Notes under the pieces: model-generated
Told to the model about the DNA's origin: nothing
The model's database searches: none
The model's input: only the letters and a program-made list of their open reading frames with translations
Assembly (NCBI GenBank): GCA_002862325.1
Contig: PKCT01000217.1
Location: 1-19,712 of the forward strand
DNA from: Phycisphaerae bacterium
Lineage (GTDB): Bacteria > Planctomycetota > Phycisphaerae > Phycisphaerales > SM1A02
Length of the DNA stretch: 19,712 bases
Direction: 5' to 3'
Translations under genes and position numbers: made by a program
Part shown: in pieces, positions 7,744-14,780 of the stretch
Position numbering within the stretch: the first letter of the stretch is position 1
Layout: each line of letters opens with the position of its first letter

Positions 7744-9717
7744 TCAGGGGGTTCCGAACGTATCCTCGGGCGGTCGATCCACGAATCTCTGCAGCCAGAG
7801 CTCCAGTGACACGAGATGCCAGGTCGACTGGTGGGGAAGTCGACCATGGAGTTGCCGTCGCCGCATTGACTCGACCGTGTCCGAGTTGATGAACGGTCGA
7901 CGCTTCAGCGATTCGATGCTCTCGTCCACCAGTGCCCCGAGCGGGCCACGCATCCAGGCTCCGAGAGGCAGACCGAACCCCTTCTTCTTCATTCGAATCG
8001 CACTGTTCGCAATGAGGCCGTCACCGATCTGCTTGAGGATCCACTTCGATTCGCCCTCTCGAAGCGCGATCTCCGGAGGGATCCGCGCCGCCGCCTCGAG
8101 GACCTCGATGTCGAGGAGCGGGAAACGTCCCTCGACGGATTTCAGCATGAGGAATTGATCGACGCGAGTCACGTGGTGATTGCCCACGTAGTTCTTGAGA
8201 TCCATGAACCGGATCGCATCGAAATCGTCCGCGAATTCACGGTCCCGAGCGTACGCCTCGAACGTCGATTCCACGATGTCGATCGGGGCCGTGCCGATGA
8301 AGTCCCGGGTGAAGAGGCGGTGGATATCGGCGTCGAACAGCGACCTGTGCATCGCCGAGTGGAATCGGTCGCTCGACGACGCCTTCAGGATCTCCGCGAT
8401 TCGTTGCCCTCTGCGTCCTCCAAGGTTTCGAAAGATCCTTGCGAGGGGTGCGAGTGGCCGGGTCCGACGCCACTTCTTCGCCATCGAGTAGTAGTTGTAG
8501 CCAGCGAAGTTCTCGTCTCCACCGAGTCCGTTGAGTGCGACCTTGACGCCGTCTCTGTGGACACACGAGGCGATGACATGGTTCGAGGCGATCTCGTAGT
8601 ACGGCTCTTCGTAGCCATCGATCCACTCCATGACGTCGTCGAGACAGTCCTCGGGCCTGATCCGTTCGATTCGATGCGTGATTGGATGCATCGCGGCGGT
8701 CGCCTCCGCTTCGGCGACCTCGTCGAAGCGAGAAGCCTCGACGTCGAAGGACAGGGTGTATCCGAGGATGCCGTTGACGTGCCTGCTGGCCATCGCCGTG
8801 ACGATCCCCGAATCGACCCCGCCACTCAGGAAGGTCGCCACCGGGACGTCGGCGAGAAGTCGCCGTTGGACCGCGGTCTCGATCGCGCCGCGGGACATCT
8901 CCACTGCTTCGGAGGGGGACATCGTGTGATCACGTCGATTCGTGGGGATCTCCCAGTAGCGATGCTCGCGAATTCGCCCATCCGAAGTGACGTGCATCCA
9001 GCACCCGGCCTCGAGAGCGCGAATCCCCTCGAAGGCGGTGAGGGGTCGCGGCGCGATTCCGAAGGTCATTGCCGATGCCAGGCCGGCTGGATCCGGTCGA
9101 TGAGACGTGAACCCGGACGCCATGAGGGTCTTCATATCGGAGCCGAAAAGAAAACGCTCCTGATCGTGCGAGTAATAGAACGGTTTGATGCCAACGTGAT
9201 CCCGGGCGCAGAACAGCGACCGATCCCTGGTATCCAGGATCACGAAGGCGAAGTCCCCATTGAATCTCTCCACGCACCCTGGCCCCCATTTGAGGTAGGC
9301 GCGGAGGATCGTCTCGGTGTCTCCTGCCGATCGGTAGCTGGACTCGGAATCGCCGATGTCCCGACGGATCTCCCGGAAGTTGTAGAGCTCGCCGTTGTAG
9401 GTGATTCGATACCGACCACTCGGGTCCGCCATCGGTTGATGACCGGCGGCGGAGAGGTCGATGATCGAGAGCCGCCGGTGGGCGAGCCCGAACGACAGTG
9501 GTTCGTTCGCCAGGTCTTCGATCTGGACGAAGTCGGGGTGGACGCCCCGGGGGGTGCTTGGGCCGATGCAGTCGCGCACCGACCCATCCGGCATGCCGAC
9601 CACGTAGCCCTCGTCGTCGGGACCGCGTCGTCGCATGGCATACGACATTCTGGTCAAAGCAGGAACGAGCCGTTCGACTCGTGATCCGAAGCAGATGATT
9701 CCGGCGATACCGCACAT
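7744..9717 (-). CDS. asnB: Asparagine synthase-family glutamine amidotransferase (AsnB type)
   Basis: A complete 657-residue member. Met1 is followed by the nucleophile Cys2 (MCGIAGII). The glutaminase domain (to about 230) shows RRRGPDDEG at 29-37, HRRLSIIDLSAAGHQPM, YNGELYNF at 107-114, GDTE at 132-135 and ARDHVGIKPFYY at 171-182. The synthetase domain has the pyrophosphatase loop SGGVDSG at 298-304 and LNGLGGDENFAGY at 395-407. All residues needed for glutamine hydrolysis and ATP activation appear present. The frame continues more than 200 codons upstream without a stop, but only from ATG 9717 does the family N-terminus with Cys2 appear, so the longer form is rejected. It lies 14 bases after the flippase stop. 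In glycan loci such enzymes commonly amidate sugar acids or act in exopolysaccharide synthesis; aspartate as acceptor cannot be excluded. Confidence 0.95.
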   Translation of the reverse strand: MCGIAGIICFGSRVERLVPALTRMSYAMRRRGPDDEGYVVGMPDGSVRDCIGPSTPRGVHPDFVQIEDLANEPLSFGLAHRRLSIIDLSAAGHQPMADPSGRYRITYNGELYNFREIRRDIGDSESSYRSAGDTETILRAYLKWGPGCVERFNGDFAFVILDTRDRSLFCARDHVGIKPFYYSHDQERFLFGSDMKTLMASGFTSHRPDPAGLASAMTFGIAPRPLTAFEGIRALEAGCWMHVTSDGRIREHRYWEIPTNRRDHTMSPSEAVEMSRGAIETAVQRRLLADVPVATFLSGGVDSGIVTAMASRHVNGILGYTLSFDVEASRFDEVAEAEATAAMHPITHRIERIRPEDCLDDVMEWIDGYEEPYYEIASNHVIASCVHRDGVKVALNGLGGDENFAGYNYYSMAKKWRRTRPLAPLARIFRNLGGRRGQRIAEILKASSSDRFHSAMHRSLFDADIHRLFTRDFIGTAPIDIVESTFEAYARDREFADDFDAIRFMDLKNYVGNHHVTRVDQFLMLKSVEGRFPLLDIEVLEAAARIPPEIALREGESKWILKQIGDGLIANSAIRMKKKGFGLPLGAWMRGPLGALVDESIESLKRRPFINSDTVESMRRRQLHGRLPHQSTWHLVSLELWLQRFVDRPPEDTFGTP

Positions 9718-9731
9718 GTGGTGATAAGTCT

Positions 9732-10991
9732 TCAGCGACCAACTGGTGTGGTGGTGCGGGCCCGCGGTCCGTTCGGCCGAGCGGCCGCGTAGAGGATGAA
9801 CGCGAAGTAGATCAGATAGAGGGCCACGTCCACCTTCGCCAGGGCGGAGAGTATATCGATTGCGGATCCGGTCGGTCCCACGAACAGCAGTATCGCGAGG
9901 GTCGCGACGAACGCGAGGCAGCGCCATGCCATTCCCAGTCGGTTGCGTTGGGTCGCGGCGAGGGTCGAGCTCAAGGGCGAGACCGCGAAGCGGATACCGA
10001 TCGCTGGAGCGAACACGGCTGCGAAGCGACCCGATTCCCGATAGTCCTCGCCCAGGAGCATCGCGAAGATCTCCGGTCCCCAGAAGGTCGCCAGCAGGGC
10101 GCCGAGAATTCCGAGGCCCCAGAGCGCGGCCGAGATTCGTAGGACGTGCCCGACGGCCCGTCCCCCGTCGCTCACGATCTTCGACACCGTTCGGAGATTC
10201 ACCTGGCCGATGGACATGGCGACCAGCGCCGCGGGAGCGAACACCACGCTCATCATCATGCCAAGAGAGCCGAGATCCGCCCTGCTGCAATAGTGCTCGA
10301 AGAAGAATACGGGGAGGACGATCGTGACACCGTCGATGAGACTGCCCGGTGCATTGAACAGAGGGAAGTCCCGGTATCGGGAGAACGTCGCACATCCGAC
10401 TCGCGAGGTCATCGGGACGAAGTCACGCACCTGATCCCGATTGCAGATCGCAAGGGTCGTCAATCCCGTGGCCTGCCCCGCCAGATACGCGATGACCAGC
10501 CCCGCTGGACCCACGCCTGCGAAGCCCATGATCAGAATGGCTCCCACGATCGTCGCCGACACGATGACTTTCGAAATCCCCAACCAGGCGAATCGTCCCT
10601 GTCGGTTGAGCAGGTACTGGAACACCGCTACCAGACCGGCGAGCAACAGGAACAGAGGTTCGAGGGCTTTCGTGGACCCTCGCGACTCGGCCGTGAACAT
10701 CGTCCAGACGAGCACCAGGAGCGAAGTGATGATGCACGATTGAATCGCGAAACCGAGCAGTCGCCGAGCGGTCCTTGGGTTGCGCGGAAGCACCATCGCC
10801 ACCTCGAAGCGGCCGCTCACCGCGGGGAGGATCGCGTTCGGAAGGGCGAGGAACGCCACGAGCACTGCGTATTGGTTGGGTTCGTAGAAGTGGGACGCGA
10901 TCGGAAGCACCGCGAACATGAGCAGTTGGGAAATCCCCGTCCCGATCATGACGGCGCTCATCGATGAGAAAAACTTGTGGGAGTGATGCAT
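9732..10991 (-). CDS. Wzx-like polysaccharide flippase (MOP superfamily)
   Basis: From ATG 10991 the protein has 419 residues and about 11-12 hydrophobic segments, with few long loops, as in Wzx/MATE-type oligosaccharide flippases. It starts MHHSHKFFSSMSAVMIGTG; the segment FEVAMVLPRNPRTA after the second helix and RYRDFPLFNAPGSLIDG in the middle are typical of Wzx-like proteins. Role: moves undecaprenyl-diphosphate-linked glycan units across the cytoplasmic membrane. The start is backed by GGAGG three bases upstream (10995-10999; rather close) and by the normal N-terminus; an upstream ATG at 11171 would add 60 polar residues lying over the previous gene. A Wzy polymerase, the usual partner, is not in the window. 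Confidence 0.88.
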   Translation of the reverse strand: MHHSHKFFSSMSAVMIGTGISQLLMFAVLPIASHFYEPNQYAVLVAFLALPNAILPAVSGRFEVAMVLPRNPRTARRLLGFAIQSCIITSLLVLVWTMFTAESRGSTKALEPLFLLLAGLVAVFQYLLNRQGRFAWLGISKVIVSATIVGAILIMGFAGVGPAGLVIAYLAGQATGLTTLAICNRDQVRDFVPMTSRVGCATFSRYRDFPLFNAPGSLIDGVTIVLPVFFFEHYCSRADLGSLGMMMSVVFAPAALVAMSIGQVNLRTVSKIVSDGGRAVGHVLRISAALWGLGILGALLATFWGPEIFAMLLGEDYRESGRFAAVFAPAIGIRFAVSPLSSTLAATQRNRLGMAWRCLAFVATLAILLFVGPTGSAIDILSALAKVDVALYLIYFAFILYAAARPNGPRARTTTPVGR

Positions 10992-10994
10992 GTC

Positions 10995-10999
10995 CCTCC
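10995..10999 (-). promoter_or_regulatory. Shine-Dalgarno site of the flippase gene
   Basis: GGAGG on the minus strand, three bases before ATG 10991. It is one of the few strong ribosome sites in the window and decides the flippase start in favour of the 419-residue form. The spacing is shorter than usual. Confidence 0.55.
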
Positions 11000-11070
11000 G
11001 CCTTCCGGATCTCGACCCCACCTTGGGTATTCCCTGCGTGAACTTCACGGTCTGTCCTGCACCGTCAAGG

Positions 11071-12498
11071 TCACGGATGTCTTTGGATCGCTTCGATGAT
11101 GCTCGTGTACAAGAGTCCCCCAGGATCGGCGAGAAAGGACGTATTGTGCCAGAGCACGTTGAAGTTTCCACCGTAGTGTCGGCTCGCGTGTGCGAGCTTC
11201 GACACGATCTCCGAGTCTGGAACTCCGGTCGTCTCCTTCCCGTAGGCCTTGCTCTGGAGGGTGGCGTCCATCAGGATCAAGGGGCGTTCGATGCACGTCA
11301 GCCCCCGCCTCGCAGCGAGGTCGTACAACGGGAAATCCCTGGCGGTCCCGCAGCGGAATCCGGCCGACTGTGCGTATCCCAGCGTGGAGTCGTGCGTCAG
11401 GCCGGACGCCTCGCAGAGGGCGGGAGTCGTCATGGTGGACCAGCGGAGATAGTGCTGCCGGCCGCCGAGATCGCTGTGGTCGATTCCCAGTCGGTCGAGT
11501 TCACGTCGAAGGTGCGACACCGATTCGGCGAAGAGGTCTGGATCCCGGTAGGTCCCGTAGCCCGGATGGACGCCGATCTCGAGTCCGGCCTCATCGATCC
11601 GCCTGAGGAGTTCTCCGACCGCCGGATCTTCGGGTCGATTGTCCCCGTCCAGTGCCGGAACCGTGGTCTTCGGGATGAAGTAGAAGGTGCCTGGGATCTC
11701 GAGACGGCGAAGGTCGTCGAGGAGGTGCTCGACGCCGACCCAGTACGGATTGGAACGCGGCCCGTGCCGGCGGACATGGAGATGGCTCCGCAGGTTTCCT
11801 CGGATCGTGCCGACCTGCGATCTGCCGGCCGCCAATCCCAGGATGCGCTTCGTCAGATTCTGGACGGAGAGCGAGGCGGGATCGAAGAGGCTGTCGACGT
11901 CGCAGGTCAGCCGGCAGCGACCCGATCGAGGTGGGGGTGGGAGATCGGGCCAGAGCGTTCTGATCGCGTTCCCGAGGATCTCGACGTATTCATCGACGAT
12001 CGGCCGTTGAAGGAGTTCGGTTTCACCGAACTTAGATGCACTGGGGGGGAATCTGGCATGCACGTCCTGGCTGGCCACGACTCCCTCCTCGTAGCGAGAG
12101 ATGAGGAAGAAGATCGCTCCGAAGAGATCGAAATGCAGCTGGATCGCGTCGGATTTGGTCCGCTCTGCACCGTTGGTTCCGAAGATGACGGGAATCGTCG
12201 GTTCGAGGAGGTGGTCGTCAAGCCCGATTGCACTCGGCTTCCAACACGTGAATTCGTGGCAAGGAAGGGTCGACGGATCGAGCCAGGCAGCGTCCGCCAT
12301 CACGAAGAATGTAACGGGCATCCGAATCGTCTTGGACCCTCGAGATATGGTCAGGGCCGAGTCGTTGGTCCACTCCAGATCGAAGTCGAGGCCAAGGAAC
12401 CTATTGATCACCAGGTCGAGAACCCATTCCAGTTCACCGCGTGACCTCGGGGGGGCGGTAATGTGCAATCGGGGGTTTTCCCATGCGACGATGGTCAT
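11071..12498 (-). CDS. Polysaccharide deacetylase-like protein with long N-terminal region (DUF7033-type architecture)
   Basis: A soluble 475-residue protein in two parts. Residues 1 to about 180 form an alpha/beta region with FFLISRYEEGV (130-140), the stretch seen before deacetylase domains of the DUF7033 architecture. Residues about 195-475 look like a NodB-related barrel: RLTCDVDSLFDP at 196-207 supplies the acidic motif and EIGVHPGYGTY at 307-317 the His motif, with GRQHYLRW at 346-353 and LWHNTSF near the end. No signal peptide is visible, so a cytoplasmic place is likely. Family knowledge: NodB enzymes remove N-acetyl groups from glycans; this branch is poorly characterised and the HxxxH zinc motif is not complete as I see it, so activity is uncertain. 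It is the first gene of the long minus-strand run; the start ATG has no strong ribosome site. Confidence 0.82.
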   Translation of the reverse strand: MTIVAWENPRLHITAPPRSRGELEWVLDLVINRFLGLDFDLEWTNDSALTISRGSKTIRMPVTFFVMADAAWLDPSTLPCHEFTCWKPSAIGLDDHLLEPTIPVIFGTNGAERTKSDAIQLHFDLFGAIFFLISRYEEGVVASQDVHARFPPSASKFGETELLQRPIVDEYVEILGNAIRTLWPDLPPPPRSGRCRLTCDVDSLFDPASLSVQNLTKRILGLAAGRSQVGTIRGNLRSHLHVRRHGPRSNPYWVGVEHLLDDLRRLEIPGTFYFIPKTTVPALDGDNRPEDPAVGELLRRIDEAGLEIGVHPGYGTYRDPDLFAESVSHLRRELDRLGIDHSDLGGRQHYLRWSTMTTPALCEASGLTHDSTLGYAQSAGFRCGTARDFPLYDLAARRGLTCIERPLILMDATLQSKAYGKETTGVPDSEIVSKLAHASRHYGGNFNVLWHNTSFLADPGGLLYTSIIEAIQRHP

Positions 12499-12823
12499 AT
12501 TGCTTCGGTTTCGAGGTACTTTCGGTCGCGATGACTTTCGGGCGTCATGATATCTCTGTGCTCTGGGGCGTGTTCGTGGTGTATGCGTTCGTCTTCACGG
12601 CGGGTCGGTCGACTCTGGCGACGCCAGGTTACGACGACGACCTCGGTGGACCGCCAGGTATTCGTCTGCTTCTGAATCGATAGTTTTCTTGTAGGCGGTC
12701 GTCTTCTTGCGTCGTCCGTCGTTCATTCGGCCGAAGCAACTTCGCTTGAGCGACCTCGGGCGACACTCCCGGTGGCACGAGACGCCTTGTCGAGACGGTC
12801 ATGCCTTGGGGGAGTCAGGCACT
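12499..12823. other. 325-base intergenic region ahead of the long minus-strand operon
   Basis: It lies between the deacetylase-like gene start and the GNAT gene stop, both on the minus strand. It probably holds the promoter of block A; a TATCAT (minus strand, 12547-12552), about 44 bases before ATG 12498, is a weak -10 candidate without a clear -35. A plus-strand reading frame 12531-12683 encodes 50 residues with one hydrophobic stretch (SVLWGVFVVYAFVFTAG) and a distant GAGGT (12513-12517); I cannot show that it is a gene. A direct repeat lies at the right end and is listed separately. No strong terminator with a T-run is seen. Confidence 0.5.
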
Positions 12824-12835
12824 TTATGGGGAGTC
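12809..12835. repeat. Direct repeat GGGGAGTC with GTGCCTGACTCCCC-like motif at gene end
   Basis: GGGGAGTC occurs at 12809-12816 and again at 12828-12835, 19 bases apart. The second copy encodes the last residues (DSP) and abuts the stop of the GNAT gene; the first follows it. The minus strand reads AGTGCCTGACTCCCC just after the stop. I recall similar strings scattered between genes in some planctomycete-type genomes, but that is memory and not shown here. Confidence 0.45.
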
Positions 12836-13804
12836 CGAGGTCGACCTCCGCAATCGGCGTGCAGACGTCCGAAGGCTTTCGGCACATTGAAGAGTGAACG
12901 AGGAGGTGCCTTTCACTGAGAGGTACGGCACTCTTCTCCCGCCGTATCGCCGGAAGTGGCCTTCGATGGGCTTGATCATCGATCCCTCGAAGTTGAACCG
13001 TTCGGTGCGGTCCTTCATCTTTTTCACCGCCTCCCACAGTGCCACGGTTCCGGCGCCGAGATGACGCCGGTCGGGATCGCTGCCCGCCATGAGATAAAAG
13101 GCGGATCGCTCGTCCCAGATGACGTAGGTTGCGGCTGCGGCGGTACCGTTTCCGTCGCCGGCGAAGAACATGGTCCGTGCGTTGCGGGCTGCGCATGCGG
13201 CATCGATGCGGCGGATGAGATCCAGGGAGTAGGGCATCGCGATCTTCTGCCGGTCGAAGGTGAGTCGGTGGAGTCTGATGAATTCATCGATGTCCGCCTT
13301 CTCGACCGGCTCTACTCCGAATCGGTTCTTGGCCTTCTTGAGATCGTTGCGAATTCGTGAATCGATGCCGGTCTCGAAATCGTCATCCCGATAGTCGATT
13401 ACGTAGGTGTAGGAGACGGTGGCTTCGTGGCCCACCCAGTGGAAGGGCAGGTGGTTCATTCGCTCTGGAGACCAGTTCTGCAGGTAGCGCGACGCTTTCG
13501 GGAGCGATTCCAGGAGGGAGGTCAGCAGCTTGTGTTCGTTCGTATATCGAGTGGTCCTCTTCCCCGTCTGTGGTGCGAGCCATGGGCCAAGATGCTGCGT
13601 CAGTGGAGGCTGGCCAAGGAGTCGCCAATGGAGAAGTCTGCGTTCGACGTACGGCAGCGCGGCGACGATCCTGCCATCCTGTTCCACGATCGCGACATCC
13701 CAGCCACTGGGACCCGCCGTGGCATCCAGCCACCAGGGTTGCATGAAGATCGGCAGAGTTGGTTCGCCTTCGGCGAACCGTGTGAATCTATCTTTGCGGT
13801 GCAC
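12824..13804 (-). CDS. GNAT/FemAB-like acyl- or aminoacyltransferase of a polysaccharide locus
   Basis: From GTG 13804 the protein has 326 residues. The N-terminal part carries LPIFMQPWWLDATAG (17-31), HLGPWLAP (71-78) and RIRNDLKKAKNRFGVE (150-165). The C-terminal part shows the acetyl-CoA-fold pattern TYVIWDERSAFYLMAGSD (226-243) and FNFEGSMIKPIEGHFRRYGG (270-289), typical of the FemAB-like GNAT domain (PF13480-type) found in exopolysaccharide clusters. The likely job is acylation of an amino sugar, or aminoacylation; the substrate is unknown. The start is inferred: GTG 13804 places the conserved PWWLD motif where relatives have it. ATG 13915 would add 37 atypical residues and overlap the divergent sulfotransferase start; no clear ribosome site supports either. 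Confidence 0.86.
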   Translation of the reverse strand: MHRKDRFTRFAEGEPTLPIFMQPWWLDATAGPSGWDVAIVEQDGRIVAALPYVERRLLHWRLLGQPPLTQHLGPWLAPQTGKRTTRYTNEHKLLTSLLESLPKASRYLQNWSPERMNHLPFHWVGHEATVSYTYVIDYRDDDFETGIDSRIRNDLKKAKNRFGVEPVEKADIDEFIRLHRLTFDRQKIAMPYSLDLIRRIDAACAARNARTMFFAGDGNGTAAAATYVIWDERSAFYLMAGSDPDRRHLGAGTVALWEAVKKMKDRTERFNFEGSMIKPIEGHFRRYGGRRVPYLSVKGTSSFTLQCAESLRTSARRLRRSTSDSP

Positions 13805-13913
13805 TTGACAGGCTCGAGGATCTGGAGAAAGTCGACCCAAGCATAACGTATCACTGTTCCGGACATCGTTCGCGTATTCGTATCCGACTAGCGCACGTAG
13901 GTATATTCGCACC
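13805..13913. promoter_or_regulatory. Divergent control region between GNAT gene and sulfotransferase gene
   Basis: This 109-base stretch lies between two divergent genes and is more AT-rich than its flanks. On the plus strand TATATT (13902-13907) matches a -10 box at 5 of 6 positions and ends 6 bases before ATG 13914, so a transcript from it would begin at or next to the start codon. No Shine-Dalgarno site precedes that ATG. A perfect TTGACA at 13805-13810 has no -10 box 16-18 bases downstream. On the minus strand TATGCT within TACGTTATGCT is a weak -10 candidate for the GNAT gene. Confidence 0.4.
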
Positions 13914-14780
13914 ATGCGATTGATGGATGTCTTCGATATCAAATTGCTTCCGCACCGGATCGGAATCGCCCTGAATTCAACGGTCGTCCCGATCCTGGAG
14001 AGACGTCCGTGTGCGCCCCGTCCTGCCGAACCCAATCATCCCATCGTGTTCATACTTGGGCCTCCTCGGTGCGGCAGCACGTTCCTCGTTCAGACCCTGG
14101 TGTCGAATCTCGATATCAGCTACATGTCCAACCGGCACGCCGCGTGGTTCGGAGCGCCCTGGTTCGTGGAGCGCTTCGCACGGCCTCGGAGACCGGATGC
14201 GCATGATGAGCACCGCTCGACGCACGGGGTGACTTCCGATCCGGGGGGGCCCAGTGAGTGCGGGGCGTGGTGGCGTCGGTTCCATCCAGGCGACTTGTGG
14301 GAGGATCCCGAGCTGGCGTCCTGCGATGTGGATGGATTCGGAAGGTCGCTTCGCCTGTTCTCGCTCGCGGCCGGGCGGCCGCTTCTCTTCAAGAATCTCT
14401 ACGCGTCGTTCCGAATTCCGGCGATCGTGAAGGCGATTCCGAACGCGGCGTTCATCGATCTGCATCGTTCCGAGGACGCCGTGGCCAGATCGATCCTGAA
14501 GACAAGGCAGGACACTCTCGGCAGCCTGGAGGCATGGTGGTCGATGAAGCCTCGTGGTTGGGAGTCAGCGGCGGCGCTCTCGCCGGAAGGTCAGGTCCGC
14601 TGGCAGATCGCAGGCGTTGACCGACACATCCGGGAGGGGCTCGCAGCGGCCGCGATTCCCGATCAACGGGTGCTCAGGATCGATTACCAGCTGCTCTGCG
14701 ACGACCCGAGGGCGGTGGTCGATCAGGTTTCGCAGTTTATAAGTTCGCTGAAAGAAGAGATGCGAGACCTAGGAGCATGA
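13914..14780 (+). CDS. Sulfotransferase family protein (PAPS-dependent type)
   Basis: A 288-residue protein. The 5'-phosphosulfate loop is FILGPPRCGSTFL at 46-58, with LVQTLVSN following. LLFKNLYASFRIPAI (157-171) is the usual mid-domain strand. The 3'-phosphate motif is LHRSEDAVARSIL at 183-195, with Arg185 and Ser193 in the expected spacing. Role: moves sulfate from PAPS to a hydroxyl or amino group, here probably on a glycan or a precursor. No signal peptide or clear membrane anchor is seen. The stop overlaps the next gene's ATG by 4 bases, so sulfation and the amino sugar step are likely co-expressed. The start could also be ATG 13923; a TATATT box just before 13914 is notable. No PAPS synthesis genes are in the window. 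Confidence 0.9.
   Translation: MRLMDVFDIKLLPHRIGIALNSTVVPILERRPCAPRPAEPNHPIVFILGPPRCGSTFLVQTLVSNLDISYMSNRHAAWFGAPWFVERFARPRRPDAHDEHRSTHGVTSDPGGPSECGAWWRRFHPGDLWEDPELASCDVDGFGRSLRLFSLAAGRPLLFKNLYASFRIPAIVKAIPNAAFIDLHRSEDAVARSILKTRQDTLGSLEAWWSMKPRGWESAAALSPEGQVRWQIAGVDRHIREGLAAAAIPDQRVLRIDYQLLCDDPRAVVDQVSQFISSLKEEMRDLGA

Noticed and set aside
8155..9684. Plus-strand open frame of 509 codons opposite the amidotransferase gene
   Set aside because: No recognisable motif; composition matches an antisense shadow.
9718..10395. 226-codon upstream extension of the amidotransferase frame
   Set aside because: The family requires Cys2 directly after Met, which fits only ATG 9717; the extension lies over the flippase gene.
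10990..12444. Plus-strand open frame of 484 codons opposite the deacetylase-like gene
   Set aside because: Glu/Arg-rich with no domain; the minus-strand protein has clear motifs.
13805..13810. Perfect TTGACA as a -35 box for the sulfotransferase gene
   Set aside because: No -10-like hexamer lies 16-18 bases downstream, and the TATATT box is about 90 bases away.
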